Below are positions 30,984 through 39,579 of a stretch of DNA of 64,000 bases, piece by piece. The position numbers and the translations under genes are program-made. Every line of letters begins with the position of its first letter. Positions within the stretch are counted from its first letter, which is position 1. The notes beneath the pieces were generated by a model that was given only the letters and a program-made list of their open reading frames with translations, made no database searches and had not been told where the DNA came from. Source of the stretch: JAGVXH01 sp041649755 (GTDB lineage: Archaea > Nanobdellota > Nanobdellia > Pacearchaeales > GW2011-AR1); NCBI GenBank assembly GCA_041649755.1, contig JBAZMK010000005.1, positions 1-64,000 of the forward strand, written 5' to 3'.

Positions 30984-32723
30984 CTATTCCAAAGCAGCCT
31001 TTATTCTCCTAACACCCGAACTAGACGACTCTTCTTTCAATATCTTAAAATGTCCAAGCTCCCCTGTATTCTTAACATGGGGTCCTGCACAAATTTCCTT
31101 GCTAAAATCTCCTATAAAGTAAACCTTCACCTTCTCCCCATATTTGCTCTCAAAAACACCCTGAGCACCCTTCTTCTTTGCATCATCTAAAGACATTTCT
31201 TCCATAACAACAGGTATACCTTCTGAAATCTTCTCATTAACAATCTTCTCAACTTCCTCAACTTCTTCTTTAGTCAATTTCCTGTCAAAATTAAAATCAA
31301 ACCTAATCCTCTCAGGGGTTATATTAGAACCCTTCTGATGAATATCTGGCTTATTCAAAACAACTCTCAAAGCCTGATTAAGAAGATGTGTCGCCGTATG
31401 AAGACGAGTAGTAGCCTCACTATTATCTGCAAGACCACTCTTAAATTTACCCGCAGAAGCCGTTCTTGACAGAGTCTTATGTCTTTCAAACTCCTCGTTA
31501 AAACCCTTTTCATCAACATTGATACCACTTTCTTTAGCCATCTCTCTTACCATCTCTATAGGAAATCCATAAGATTGAAAAAGCAAAAACGCATTCTTCC
31601 CGTCAACAACCTTCTTTTCCTTAGTTAACTTCTCAAAAAGACTCAATCCTTTTTCCAAAGTCTTCTCAAACCTCTCCTCTTCAAGATTTATCTCTGAAAA
31701 AACCCTTTCCTTATTCCTCTGCAAGACCTCATAATCGTCATAAATTTCAAAAACTTTTTCTGCAATAGGATTAATTAAATCAATTCCAACAAAACCGAGT
31801 TTCCTTAAATTAACAATCGCCCTCCTCAAAAGCCTTCTTAAAACATAACCTCTTTCGGTATTTGAAGGAACAACCCCATCAGCAATTATAAAAACAGAAG
31901 CTTTAACATGGTCAGCAATAATTCTCATTGTCCTTTCATTACCTTCATAGGACTTTCCGGACAAATGTTCTACTTCCTCAATAATCGGCTTCCACATGTC
32001 CGCGAGATAATTATCATCCAACCCATTCAGAACCGCAATTGTTCTCTCCACCCCCATTCCCGTATCAATATTCTTTTGCCCCGCTTCAGAATAACCCCCC
32101 TTAGCGTCTTTTTCATACTGCATCAAAACATCGTTCCATATTTCAACCCAGTTCTCGTCCTCTGGATTAAAAATTTTAGGGGCTGGCTTGTGAGACTTCC
32201 AGTAAAACATCTCTGTATCAGGTCCGCAAGGTCCAGCTCCCGCAGTTTCCCACCAGTTATCCTTTAAGTATACTATTCTTTCTTTAGGTATACCTAAAAA
32301 GTTCCAGATTTTATAAGATTCTAAATCCTTTTCGGACTTGTTGTCCCCTCCAAAAACAGAAACCGCCAGCCTTTCCTTAGGTAGCTTAAGAACATTTATC
32401 AGGAAATCAAAACTCCATTCAATAGCTTCTTTTTTAAAATAATCTCCTAAACTCCAGTTGCCTAACATTTCAAAGAATGTATGATGAAAAGAATCCCCTA
32501 CATCGTCAATATCCCCCGTTCTAATGCACCTCTGGACATTAACCAACCTCTTGCCTTGAGGGTGCTTTTCCCCAAGCAAAAAAGGAACCAAAGGATGCAT
32601 TCCTGCAGTCGTAAAGAGAACCGTCGGATCATTTTCAGGAACAAGTGAAGAATTTTTCACCTCTTTATGCCCCTTAGACCTAAAAAATTCTATATATTTC
32701 CTTATCAATTCTTTCCTTTCCAT
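30984..32723 (-). CDS. alaS: Alanyl-tRNA synthetase, compact form without C-Ala/DHHA1
   Basis: A 579-residue AlaRS. The class II aminoacylation core runs to about residue 230 (HHTFFEMLGNWSLGDYFKK is motif 2 region, DTGMGVERT is motif 3). A helical anticodon-like domain follows, then an editing domain with the HxxxH motif in TATHLLNQAL (about residue 456) and the CAGPHV motif (about 555). It ends after the tRNA-SAD part, so the usual C-terminal DHHA1/C-Ala domain (about 250-300 residues) is missing. Motif texture is bacterial-like rather than archaeal. The start is ATG 32723; the ORF could reach a TTG three codons earlier. Compact AlaRS forms are known in DPANN/CPR lineages. Confidence 0.9.
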   Translation of the reverse strand: MERKELIRKYIEFFRSKGHKEVKNSSLVPENDPTVLFTTAGMHPLVPFLLGEKHPQGKRLVNVQRCIRTGDIDDVGDSFHHTFFEMLGNWSLGDYFKKEAIEWSFDFLINVLKLPKERLAVSVFGGDNKSEKDLESYKIWNFLGIPKERIVYLKDNWWETAGAGPCGPDTEMFYWKSHKPAPKIFNPEDENWVEIWNDVLMQYEKDAKGGYSEAGQKNIDTGMGVERTIAVLNGLDDNYLADMWKPIIEEVEHLSGKSYEGNERTMRIIADHVKASVFIIADGVVPSNTERGYVLRRLLRRAIVNLRKLGFVGIDLINPIAEKVFEIYDDYEVLQRNKERVFSEINLEEERFEKTLEKGLSLFEKLTKEKKVVDGKNAFLLFQSYGFPIEMVREMAKESGINVDEKGFNEEFERHKTLSRTASAGKFKSGLADNSEATTRLHTATHLLNQALRVVLNKPDIHQKGSNITPERIRFDFNFDRKLTKEEVEEVEKIVNEKISEGIPVVMEEMSLDDAKKKGAQGVFESKYGEKVKVYFIGDFSKEICAGPHVKNTGELGHFKILKEESSSSGVRRIKAALE

Positions 32724-32747
32724 CAATTGCAAAAGAATTAAGAGTTT

Positions 32748-33125
32748 TTAAGATTTGGGATAACTATTCTCCGCCCAATTATTCAACTCTTCAATCTTCT
32801 CATTAATCCGCCTTAACTCTTCATCAATCTTATCATTCTTGGAATAATCCTTCATAAAATCTGCTTTAACTTCTTCCTCCCTTTTAAACTCCTTGGGGAT
32901 TTCAACAACAGGCAACTTATTCTCAAAAGAACTAACATCACTCTTCAAGGAGTTTATTGTTTGATGAAGTTTCTTCTTTAAATCACTTTTTTGTCTTGAA
33001 AAAACAGCCAGTTTATGAAGATTTTTAAGAGAGTTAAGCAAATCTGCCTGACTTTTCAAAACATTTGCCTTACTCGCCCGATACTTTTCCAAACTTATAG
33101 AAACATAGATTTCTTCTGAAACCAT
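32748..33125 (-). CDS. Coiled-coil protein, partner of the Pro-rich protein
   Basis: A 125-residue charged protein, predicted helical for most of its length, with coiled coils around residues 20-60 and 95-120. It starts MVSEEIYVSISLEKYRASKANVLK. No family is recognised. Its ATG shares the A of the TAA stop of the previous gene, so translation is coupled. It ends 25 bases before alaS. Together the two genes look like a structural or scaffold pair, perhaps linked to the cell envelope or ribosome, but no motif shows this. Confidence 0.65.
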   Translation of the reverse strand: MVSEEIYVSISLEKYRASKANVLKSQADLLNSLKNLHKLAVFSRQKSDLKKKLHQTINSLKSDVSSFENKLPVVEIPKEFKREEEVKADFMKDYSKNDKIDEELRRINEKIEELNNWAENSYPKS

Positions 33126-33814
33126 TAAATCTGACTAAAGACATCGGAGTCAATTTCTGAAAGTCTCGCTTTTAATTTCTCTACTTCTTCTAACCACCCC
33201 TTTATCTCCTCTTCCTCTTTTAATTTCACTTGATTAATCTTACTTATAATTCCTTCCATTTCTTTAATCTTAGTTTTCATCTGTTCAATATTTTTTCTAG
33301 CTAATTGAAACTTATCAATTCTTATAAAAACTGGCTCAGCATCTAAACAAGCCTTAGAAGTAACAGGAACATTAAAGTGAGGAGTAATTGGTTTTTGCTG
33401 AATTGTTTTAGGTTGAATTTTGGGTTTAGTATAAATGGGTGGAGTCGGTTTAGGGAGGGGTTTCTTTGGTGCTTGTGGGATAGCTCCTGAAGAAGATTCG
33501 TCCATTATAGAACTCTTCCCAGGTATTGAAGGAATACTCACAACTTTTGGACTCTCTAAAACAGGAGGAGGAGAAACTTTGTTTGTTCCTCCATCCTTGA
33601 TTACCTCTTCTTCCTTAGGAGAAAAATTATCACTTATCGCAGACTTAACTATTTCCTGATTGAGCCCCTCATTTTTAGAATTACTGGGGATGGACGGAAG
33701 CTCAGGAACTTCATACTCCCCAGCACTACTTAAATTACTCTCAACAGAAACATCAGGAAGACTTGGTGCCAAAGGAATCTCAGGAACTTTTTCTTTCTTT
33801 TTAAACAACCCCAT
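33125..33814 (-). CDS. Pro-rich, coiled-coil hypothetical protein
   Basis: A 229-residue protein. Residues 5-150 are low complexity, rich in Pro, Ser and Lys, with runs like PKKPLPKPTPP and PIPSIPGKS. The C-terminal 70 residues form a likely coiled coil (QLARKNIEQMKTKIKEME...LEEVEKLKARLSEI). It starts MGLFKKKEKVPEIPLAP; the longer frame to 33826 uses an earlier ATG. The N-terminal GLFKKK is positively charged but there is no signal peptide. The mix of a flexible Pro-rich arm and a coiled coil suggests a scaffold. It is the first gene of a pair with the coiled-coil protein. Confidence 0.65.
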   Translation of the reverse strand: MGLFKKKEKVPEIPLAPSLPDVSVESNLSSAGEYEVPELPSIPSNSKNEGLNQEIVKSAISDNFSPKEEEVIKDGGTNKVSPPPVLESPKVVSIPSIPGKSSIMDESSSGAIPQAPKKPLPKPTPPIYTKPKIQPKTIQQKPITPHFNVPVTSKACLDAEPVFIRIDKFQLARKNIEQMKTKIKEMEGIISKINQVKLKEEEEIKGWLEEVEKLKARLSEIDSDVFSQI

Positions 33815-33913
33815 ATAGATTATCAACTAAATTCTTTTTTATAGGTTTATAGTAATTATGAAATGACTACATAACAAGGAAAGATATTTAAAACAGATAA
33901 ATTTTTATCTCAG

Positions 33914-34594
33914 ATGCAGGTCAAACTTCTACATGATTTCGTCGAGGAAATGGCAGGTCCTGGAACAGGAAAAATAGCCGAAATTTTATTTAGCAAAAGA
34001 GATGTAAACGAATTTCTAATTGCTAAGAAGATGAACCTAACTATAAACCAAGTCAGAAATATATTATACAAACTTTCAGCAGAAGGTTTGGTCTCTTTCG
34101 TCAGAAAAAAAGATAAAAGAAAAGGATGGTATATCTATTTCTGGACCCTAAATACAGAAAAATGCCTCGTAAAACTTGAACAGAACCTACTTAAAAAAAT
34201 AGAAGAATACAACATGATACTAAGTAATAGAGAATTAAAAAGATTTTATGTCTGTAAGTCCTGCGGAATCGAAGTAAACGAACCAAAGGCTCTTGAAAAT
34301 GGATTCACCTGCGAAGAGTGTGCTGAAGTCTATGAATTATCCGAAAATAAAGAAGTAATCAGAGACACAAAAACGAAGATTACAAAAACAGAAAAAGAAC
34401 TAAAACTTATCCAAGAAGAGTTGGAAAAACACAGAAAAAAAGAATCAGACAAGAAAAAAAGACAAGAAAAAAAGAATAATAAGAAAGAAAAGAAGACTCC
34501 AAAGAAAACCGCAAAAAAACCAAAGAAAACCGCAAAAAAGAATAATAAGAAAAATCAAAGTAAGAAAAAGAAAATAGCTAGAAAAAAGAAATAA
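33914..34594 (+). CDS. tfe: Transcription factor E (TFE alpha) with a lysine-rich tail
   Basis: A 226-residue archaeal TFE, which stabilises the open complex of RNA polymerase. The N-terminal winged helix (about residues 5-85) includes NLTINQVRNILYKLSAEGLVSF. The zinc ribbon has C114-x2-C117 and C133-x2-C136 (YVCKSCGIE ... FTCEECAEVY). A predicted coiled coil follows (about 140-165). The C-terminal 60 residues (about 167-226) are almost all Lys with some Asn, Thr, Arg and Pro, histone H1-like, and are not part of the known TFE core. The tail probably binds nucleic acid. A TATA box (TTTAAAAC type) lies about 25 bases upstream. Confidence 0.92.
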   Translation: MQVKLLHDFVEEMAGPGTGKIAEILFSKRDVNEFLIAKKMNLTINQVRNILYKLSAEGLVSFVRKKDKRKGWYIYFWTLNTEKCLVKLEQNLLKKIEEYNMILSNRELKRFYVCKSCGIEVNEPKALENGFTCEECAEVYELSENKEVIRDTKTKITKTEKELKLIQEELEKHRKKESDKKKRQEKKNNKKEKKTPKKTAKKPKKTAKKNNKKNQSKKKKIARKKK

Positions 34595-34614
34595 TCTAAT
34601 CAAACCTAAATAAA

Positions 34615-35445
34615 ATGAGAAGAAAATTTTTATCAAGTTACACAAGAATATTAATTTTAATAAATGTAATAATCTTTTTTTTATCATTAATTCTCTTTGG
34701 AATCTATGGAGAAAAATTCTTTGAATTATTCGCACTAACTCCTAAATTATTTTTCTCGGGTTATATCTGGACGGCCCTGACAAGTATGTTTTTGCACTCC
34801 CCAAGCGGGATCTTATCAATACATCTTCTTGCAAACATGATTTCTCTATTCTTTATCGGAACTTTCGTCGAACATCTTGTCGGTAGAAAAAGATTTTTAG
34901 GAATTTACATTGCAAGCGGAATATTCGCAGGAATATTTTTTGCTACACTCTCTTTCTTCTTTGGGAATTCAGAAATTGGAGCAAGACTTTTTGGCTCTCC
35001 TAATATTATCGCCTTGGGAGCATCAGGAGCTATATTTGGTCTAGCAGGATTAATCGCCGTCCTAACACCAAGAAATAAAATCTATCTAATTGCAGGTCCA
35101 TTAATCGCAATAATAATCCAATCTATCCTTGAAGTAACAATCTCTAACCCATCTATCTTATCCTTGATAAATTTCATCGTTCTTGCTTATTTTCTATTCT
35201 CCTTATACACTTTTTTCTCTTTCAACAAAAACTTAAAAAAATTCGCACTGCCTATTGAAATGCCATTCTACATCCTCCCAATAGTAGCAATCGTCCCCCT
35301 TGTAATAATCGGATTGTTTATTGACCTGCCAATTGGAAACTCCGCACATCTAGGGGGACTCATCGTAGGAGTCTTATACGGATTCTACTTAAGAAAAAAA
35401 TACCCGAAAAAATCAAAAATGATCAGAAACTATTTTTCAAAATAA
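34615..35445 (+). CDS. Rhomboid family intramembrane serine protease
   Basis: A 276-residue polytopic membrane protein. The catalytic serine is in GASGAIFG (about residues 141-148), and the catalytic histidine is in NSAHLGGLIVGVLYGFYL (about 242-259). The amphipathic loop motif YIWTALTSMFLHS fits rhomboids (WxxxTxxFxHxx). Seven to eight transmembrane helices are predicted. Rhomboids cut other membrane proteins inside the bilayer. It follows TFE by 20 bases. Its substrates are unknown. Confidence 0.92.
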   Translation: MRRKFLSSYTRILILINVIIFFLSLILFGIYGEKFFELFALTPKLFFSGYIWTALTSMFLHSPSGILSIHLLANMISLFFIGTFVEHLVGRKRFLGIYIASGIFAGIFFATLSFFFGNSEIGARLFGSPNIIALGASGAIFGLAGLIAVLTPRNKIYLIAGPLIAIIIQSILEVTISNPSILSLINFIVLAYFLFSLYTFFSFNKNLKKFALPIEMPFYILPIVAIVPLVIIGLFIDLPIGNSAHLGGLIVGVLYGFYLRKKYPKKSKMIRNYFSK

Positions 35446-35490
35446 CTCAAGAACAATAATATTTAAAATAAACCTAAAAGAATCTATTTA

Positions 35491-36048
35491 ATGGAATGTT
35501 CAAAAAATTTAATAAAATTTATATTAGATGACCTGACCAACGGGAGAACATTCAAAAGAACCTGCATAAGTTATGCCCGAATATCTCTTGGTATTCACGA
35601 AGATACGGCTGAAGAGCTTTATCAAGAATTATGCCTAAGAGCACTATCAAAAAACAGATATACCCCAAGAAAAGGAGAACCTAAAGGGTATTTATACCAG
35701 GCGTACAGAAACTTATGTAGGGGGCATCTAAGAAACAAAAGAAACAGAAAAGAAACCTTAGAATCAAGTCTATTTGATAACTCTGAAGGAGAAGATTCTC
35801 TTCTAGAAGTTATAGATAGCGAAACCGTCTCGCCACAAGAATTACTAACTCACCAAGAAGACGAAGAGACACTACAAAAAGTTATAGGAACTCTTAGAGA
35901 AAGAAATCAAAAAGTTCTAATAAAAAGATACTTTGAAGGAAAAAGCCATAAAGAAATAGCCCAAGACACAGGATATAAAGTCAGTTCAGTAAAAAGCAGA
36001 ATTTACAGGTCAATAAGAAAACTGAGAAGTATCACGTGGCCTGATTAA
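35491..36048 (+). CDS. ECF-type sigma factor-like protein
   Basis: A 185-residue protein with the layout of a bacterial ECF sigma factor. Region 2 is visible around residues 35-85 (DTAEELYQELCLRAL ... GYLYQAYRNLCRGHLRNKRNRK, containing the core-binding and -10 reading helix). A short linker precedes region 4 (about 130-182): LRERNQKVLIKRYFEGKSHKEIAQDTGYKVSSVKSRIYRSIRKLR, a helix-turn-helix with the -35-type residues. The archaeal RNA polymerase does not use sigma factors. It may act as a DNA-binding regulator with a sigma-like fold. A TATA box lies upstream, so it is expressed as an archaeal gene. Chance contamination is unlikely as its neighbours are archaeal. Confidence 0.8.
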   Translation: MECSKNLIKFILDDLTNGRTFKRTCISYARISLGIHEDTAEELYQELCLRALSKNRYTPRKGEPKGYLYQAYRNLCRGHLRNKRNRKETLESSLFDNSEGEDSLLEVIDSETVSPQELLTHQEDEETLQKVIGTLRERNQKVLIKRYFEGKSHKEIAQDTGYKVSSVKSRIYRSIRKLRSITWPD

Positions 36049-36078
36049 GTTTAAAAAAGACTAACGTTTAATCAGCTT

Positions 36079-36660
36079 ATGAAAAGAAAAATTTTTGTCA
36101 AAGAAAACTATTCTCTCTGCCTAAGGTATCTAAGAGAAATCAAATGGCATATCGTATTATCTCTCGGGATTTTTAGCTTCATATTCATTTTAGGTTTCTT
36201 ATTCCCAATTCTCTTCAGAGAAGAAATACTCTCACTAATTTCAGAACTAATGTTTCTTGTAGAAGGTAAAAATCTTTATGAAATGATTATCTTTATCTTT
36301 TTAAATAACCTAAAAGTAAGCTTCATTGCAATGATTTCCGGAATTTTCATAGGACTTTTTCCCTTAATAACCTTAATCGTTAATGGCTATGTGCTTGGTT
36401 TTGTAGCAAGAGAGTCTGTTGAACTGCAAGGGCTATCAATTTTATGGAGACTCCTGCCACATGGGATTTTTGAACTTCCAGCAGTCTTTTTCTCAACAGG
36501 AATAGGATTAAAAATTGGATTGGACTTATTCAAAAAAGACTGGAAGAAAAAAATAAAACACAACTTTAATGAAGGATTGAGATTCTTTATCTCCGTCGTC
36601 ATTCCTTTCTTAATAATCGCAGCATTAATAGAAAGTGCACTAATATTTTACTTTAGTTAA
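36079..36660 (+). CDS. SpoIIM-family membrane protein
   Basis: A 193-residue protein of the stage II sporulation protein M family. The hallmark is a segment NLKVSFIAMISGIFIGLFPLITLIVNGYVLGFVARESVEL, followed by LPHGIFELPAVFFS (a conserved HGxxExP motif). About five transmembrane helices are predicted. In non-sporulating prokaryotes the family is thought to act in envelope remodelling or transport; the exact job is unknown. It is 30 bases after the sigma-like gene and on the same strand, so the two could be co-transcribed. Its end overlaps the NreA gene by eight bases on the other strand. Confidence 0.9.
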   Translation: MKRKIFVKENYSLCLRYLREIKWHIVLSLGIFSFIFILGFLFPILFREEILSLISELMFLVEGKNLYEMIIFIFLNNLKVSFIAMISGIFIGLFPLITLIVNGYVLGFVARESVELQGLSILWRLLPHGIFELPAVFFSTGIGLKIGLDLFKKDWKKKIKHNFNEGLRFFISVVIPFLIIAALIESALIFYFS

Positions 36661-37846
36661 AATCATTAAGTGTCTTCTGCTTCCCATAATTTTTCAACAG
36701 CCAGGAATTCTCATTCAACTCCTCTAAAGATATCTTAATTTTTCTCTTTAAATAACTCAAAACATTTTGAAGACTATCAAATCTCTCGGGAGGATTAGAG
36801 AATGCTCTCCTCGTACACTCTCTGACAATACCCACCCCAAGAGGAGCGTAATATTCGGGCAAAACCTCTCTAAATACCAAAACTGTCGCCTGCCTCCTCA
36901 TCTTATCAAAATATTCTGCCACAGGAAGACGCATAGCATAATACCCCCCAGTAACATTTGAAGCATAATCTTTCCTTCCAAAAAAAGTCTCATGATCACT
37001 CGTCACACTTTTAGAATTTGTTAAAGAATTTGAGTTAAACCAGACCTCCACGACTTCAAAAGAAAACTTTCCAGGAAGAAATAACACCTTCATATAATTC
37101 CCTAAAAAATTCCCTGAAAATACCAAAAACTCATTTAATTCAGGGTAGTATTTTATTTTTTCAAGTAGATGCTTTGAAATGATATCATCAGTAGAGGTTA
37201 TTGCCCATCTGGTAGGAACCATCTTTCTTGAGGATTTTAAACCCAGTAAACCAACAGAAAGAAGTTTTTGTATATGGTCTACGTCAATAGAAGAATAAAG
37301 TTCTCTCATTGCTGTTATCGCAAGAGAATCGCTATCGGAAGTCAGATAATCTACCTTCTTTAAAACCTTTGGGTTCTCTTCCAACAAGACCCTGTCAATC
37401 GGAGCAGAGTTCATTATCGGACGAAAAACAGAATCAAGATTAACCCCAAACTTCGGTTTCTTCTTTAAAAAAAATTCCGTCAGTAAAGGTTTAGAAGACA
37501 AAGCCAATTCCTGTATTATCTTTTTAAAATTGCCTCTGGACTTAATCTCTATCTTATCCCTTCCATAAACAAGTCTAGAACGCACTCGTAGAATATTCTC
37601 AATAGAAAAATTATTACCTGACCATTCTTCCGCCGTTGAAAAACCAGCAAGAGAACTTCCATCACTCGGTGCAAAAACACCTGAGTTAACAAAAGGATAT
37701 CCAACCCTTCCGACAAAAACTTCTGGAGGACTCTCACCGGAGAAATGAATTTTCGGTTTAGGAAACGCCTCTCTGAATCTGCTTAAAATTTTGCAAGGTC
37801 CCCCACAAAAACCCTTCCCCTTACAACGAATACATAGATTATCCAT
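36653..37846 (-). CDS. NreA-type DNA repair protein
   Basis: A 397-residue protein of the archaeal Nre family (NreA type), linked to DNA repair through PCNA. The N-terminal zinc-like motif is CIRCKGKGFCGGPC (about residues 5-18). A central region has the conserved WSGNNFSIENI and RWAITSTDD patches. The C-terminus ends QKTLNDFN, which fits a PCNA-interacting PIP box (Q-x-x-L-x-x-F). Length matches the family. It is convergent with SpoIIM, overlapping it by eight bases. The start is ATG 37846. Confidence 0.88.
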   Translation of the reverse strand: MDNLCIRCKGKGFCGGPCKILSRFREAFPKPKIHFSGESPPEVFVGRVGYPFVNSGVFAPSDGSSLAGFSTAEEWSGNNFSIENILRVRSRLVYGRDKIEIKSRGNFKKIIQELALSSKPLLTEFFLKKKPKFGVNLDSVFRPIMNSAPIDRVLLEENPKVLKKVDYLTSDSDSLAITAMRELYSSIDVDHIQKLLSVGLLGLKSSRKMVPTRWAITSTDDIISKHLLEKIKYYPELNEFLVFSGNFLGNYMKVLFLPGKFSFEVVEVWFNSNSLTNSKSVTSDHETFFGRKDYASNVTGGYYAMRLPVAEYFDKMRRQATVLVFREVLPEYYAPLGVGIVRECTRRAFSNPPERFDSLQNVLSYLKRKIKISLEELNENSWLLKNYGKQKTLNDFN

Positions 37847-37900
37847 AAAAGAAAAGAAAACAATTTATTTATATTGATTTATATTCTAAATAGGCTATCT

Positions 37901-38086
37901 CTAATTTTTCAAATCACTTATACCTATAAGAATAAAAACAACTCCAATTAAAATCAGCATCCAAACAAGACCACCCTTAAAAAAAACTAATGCAGAGTCT
38001 CCCACTCCCCAGAAATTAACAATCCACGCATATATAGGCACAAGTAGAAAAATCAATCCAATGAGTAACTCTAAAAACTTATTCAT
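37901..38086 (-). CDS. Small two-helix membrane protein
   Basis: A 61-residue protein with two transmembrane helices (about residues 4-24 and 38-58). It starts MNKFLELLIGLIFLLVP. The ATG 38086 was chosen over an upstream ATG (38107), which would add seven residues. No family is recognised. It sits between nreA and another two-helix gene on the opposite strand. It could be a small subunit of an envelope complex, but no motif supports that. Confidence 0.55.
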   Translation of the reverse strand: MNKFLELLIGLIFLLVPIYAWIVNFWGVGDSALVFFKGGLVWMLILIGVVFILIGISDLKN

Positions 38087-38166
38087 AAAAATACATACTT
38101 TTTGCATTTAAATATCTTTTGGAACTAAAAAGAAGATTTTATAAATAAAGAACTACTAAATAAACT

Positions 38167-38439
38167 ATGAAAAAGGTGATAGGTTACGTCCTTTGCATTA
38201 TAGGACTATTAATTTTAGTATTCAGCGCAGGAATAATAAAAGTAAATATCAAAATTTTAAATACTGCAAACCCCTATTACGTAATTGGGACCGGAATCGT
38301 TTTCATAATAATCGGAGCGGTTCTCGTTATGACTGACAAAGATAAAAATAAAAAGAAAAGTCAGCAATCTGAAGAAGAAGTGCCGATTTACGAAGGAACA
38401 GGTAAAAAAAGAAGGATAGTTGGTTATAGGAGAAGTTAA
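38167..38439 (+). CDS. Small two-helix membrane protein with a charged tail
   Basis: A 90-residue protein with two transmembrane helices (about residues 4-24 and 40-57) followed by a Lys-rich cytoplasmic tail (DKDKNKKKSQQSEEEVPIYEG). It starts MKKVIGYVLCIIGLLI. No family is recognised. It is just upstream of the pilin operon but has a 48-base gap and no obvious coupling. The tail with its Tyr-Glu-Gly end (GTGKKRRIVGYRRS) is a possible binding site for a partner. Confidence 0.5.
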   Translation: MKKVIGYVLCIIGLLILVFSAGIIKVNIKILNTANPYYVIGTGIVFIIIGAVLVMTDKDKNKKKSQQSEEEVPIYEGTGKKRRIVGYRRS

Positions 38440-38487
38440 GTCCTAAATCAGCACAACCTTTATAAATTACCCTTCCCCATAAGAACT

Positions 38488-38982
38488 ATGAAAAAAGGTG
38501 ATCTTAAATTCAAAAAAGGTTTATCTCCAGTTATCGCTACAGTTCTTTTGATAGTTTTGGTATTCGTTTTATTTGCATTAATCTTCTTATGGATGCGCGG
38601 GCTCATAAGTGAACAAATAGAAAAAAACGAACAGGCGATTGAAAATGTTTGCCCCTCAGTCACCTTTCAGGCAGATTTAGTCAGAGAGGGTTCAAATTAT
38701 TTTATAGAAGTAATTAATCGTGGAAGCGTCCACATACACCGCCTTGAAGTAAAATTAATTGACAGCCAAGGAGACTCAGAAATATATTCGTTCAATGAAG
38801 CAGATGTTTTAATGGTAGGTGTCGGCGAAACCCTAAAAAAAGATATTGATTTAACTATGGATAGCGGCGATACAGCCACAGAAATTATAGTCTACCCTAT
38901 TATTGCAGGAACAGTAAAAGGCGGTTCCACAAACAAACCCTACACCTGTATAGACATGGGTCAAACAATAAATGTAATTTAA
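38488..38982 (+). CDS. Archaeal type IV pilin
   Basis: A 164-residue class III prepilin. The signal is KKG-LSPVIATVLLIVLVFVLF, with cleavage expected after Gly11 by an archaeal prepilin peptidase, leaving a hydrophobic helix (about residues 12-36) as the polymerising domain. The soluble part has a beta-rich DVLMVGVGETLKKDIDLT fold and two conserved cysteines (VENVCPSV and PYTCID). It leads the pilus operon and is followed by a related pilin with its own AAGGAGGT site. It could be an adhesion pilin. Confidence 0.85.
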   Translation: MKKGDLKFKKGLSPVIATVLLIVLVFVLFALIFLWMRGLISEQIEKNEQAIENVCPSVTFQADLVREGSNYFIEVINRGSVHIHRLEVKLIDSQGDSEIYSFNEADVLMVGVGETLKKDIDLTMDSGDTATEIIVYPIIAGTVKGGSTNKPYTCIDMGQTINVI

Positions 38983-39009
38983 CTCAAGATAAATGAAAGG
39001 AGGTCAAAA

Positions 39010-39492
39010 ATGAAAAATAATAAAAAAGGAGTCTCAGCAGTAATCGCTACAGTCTTAATTATCTTAATTACAATTGCAGCGGTCACAATTATATGGGCAG
39101 CAATTATTCCGATGATTAAAGGTTTAATAGAATCCGGAACTACTTGCCTTGATGTAATGAAAGAGGTAGAACTAGGAGACAGAACTTGCTTAGTAGATAA
39201 TGATACTGTCACTGTTCAGGTAGTAAGAGGTTCTACGTCTTTTGAATGGGCAGATATTCAAGTTAGGGTAGAAGATGAAGAAGGAAATACTGCATCTTCT
39301 TACTTAGTCGCTGATGAAGATGAACCTCTTGAAGATCTTCCAGGAAGAAACGAAGCTCAAACATTTACTTTGAATATCACAGGTCTTAATAGCGAATTGG
39401 TTAACGTCGCAATTGCCCCTGTTGTTCAGGTTGATGGAAAACAGGAAAACTGCGGAGTTACATCCACAAAGAAATTAATAGCTTGTCCATAA
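39010..39492 (+). CDS. Archaeal type IV pilin
   Basis: A 160-residue class III prepilin. The signal is KKG-VSAVIATVLIILITIAAV, with cleavage after the Gly at position 7 (MKNNKKG|V). The mature N-terminal helix is followed by a beta-rich domain with several cysteines (TTCLDV, RTCLVD, ENCGVT, LIACP). The upstream AAGGAGGT at 38997-39004 is a strong ribosome binding site. It differs clearly from the first pilin in its soluble part, so the operon makes two pilin types, possibly major and minor. No database check was made. Confidence 0.83.
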   Translation: MKNNKKGVSAVIATVLIILITIAAVTIIWAAIIPMIKGLIESGTTCLDVMKEVELGDRTCLVDNDTVTVQVVRGSTSFEWADIQVRVEDEEGNTASSYLVADEDEPLEDLPGRNEAQTFTLNITGLNSELVNVAIAPVVQVDGKQENCGVTSTKKLIACP

Positions 39493-39579
39493 TTAAATTA
39501 TTTAATCGGCTCCTTATTTTTTGAGCCTTTTTATTTTATTCTTGCAAAACTATATAAAGGAAAAAATTCTTATTTTTGA

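Noticed and set aside
32723..32732. TTG start for AlaRS three codons earlier
   Set aside because: The ATG at 32723 gives the normal MERKELIRKYIEFF start of the family.
33435..33659. Gly/Thr-rich frame opposite the Pro-rich gene
   Set aside because: Complement of the Pro-rich codons; no promoter or conserved motif.
34445..34735. Long minus-strand open frame antisense to TFE
   Set aside because: It is the reverse of a poly-lysine codon run, giving a Phe/Leu-rich peptide with no family resemblance; the TFE frame explains the DNA.
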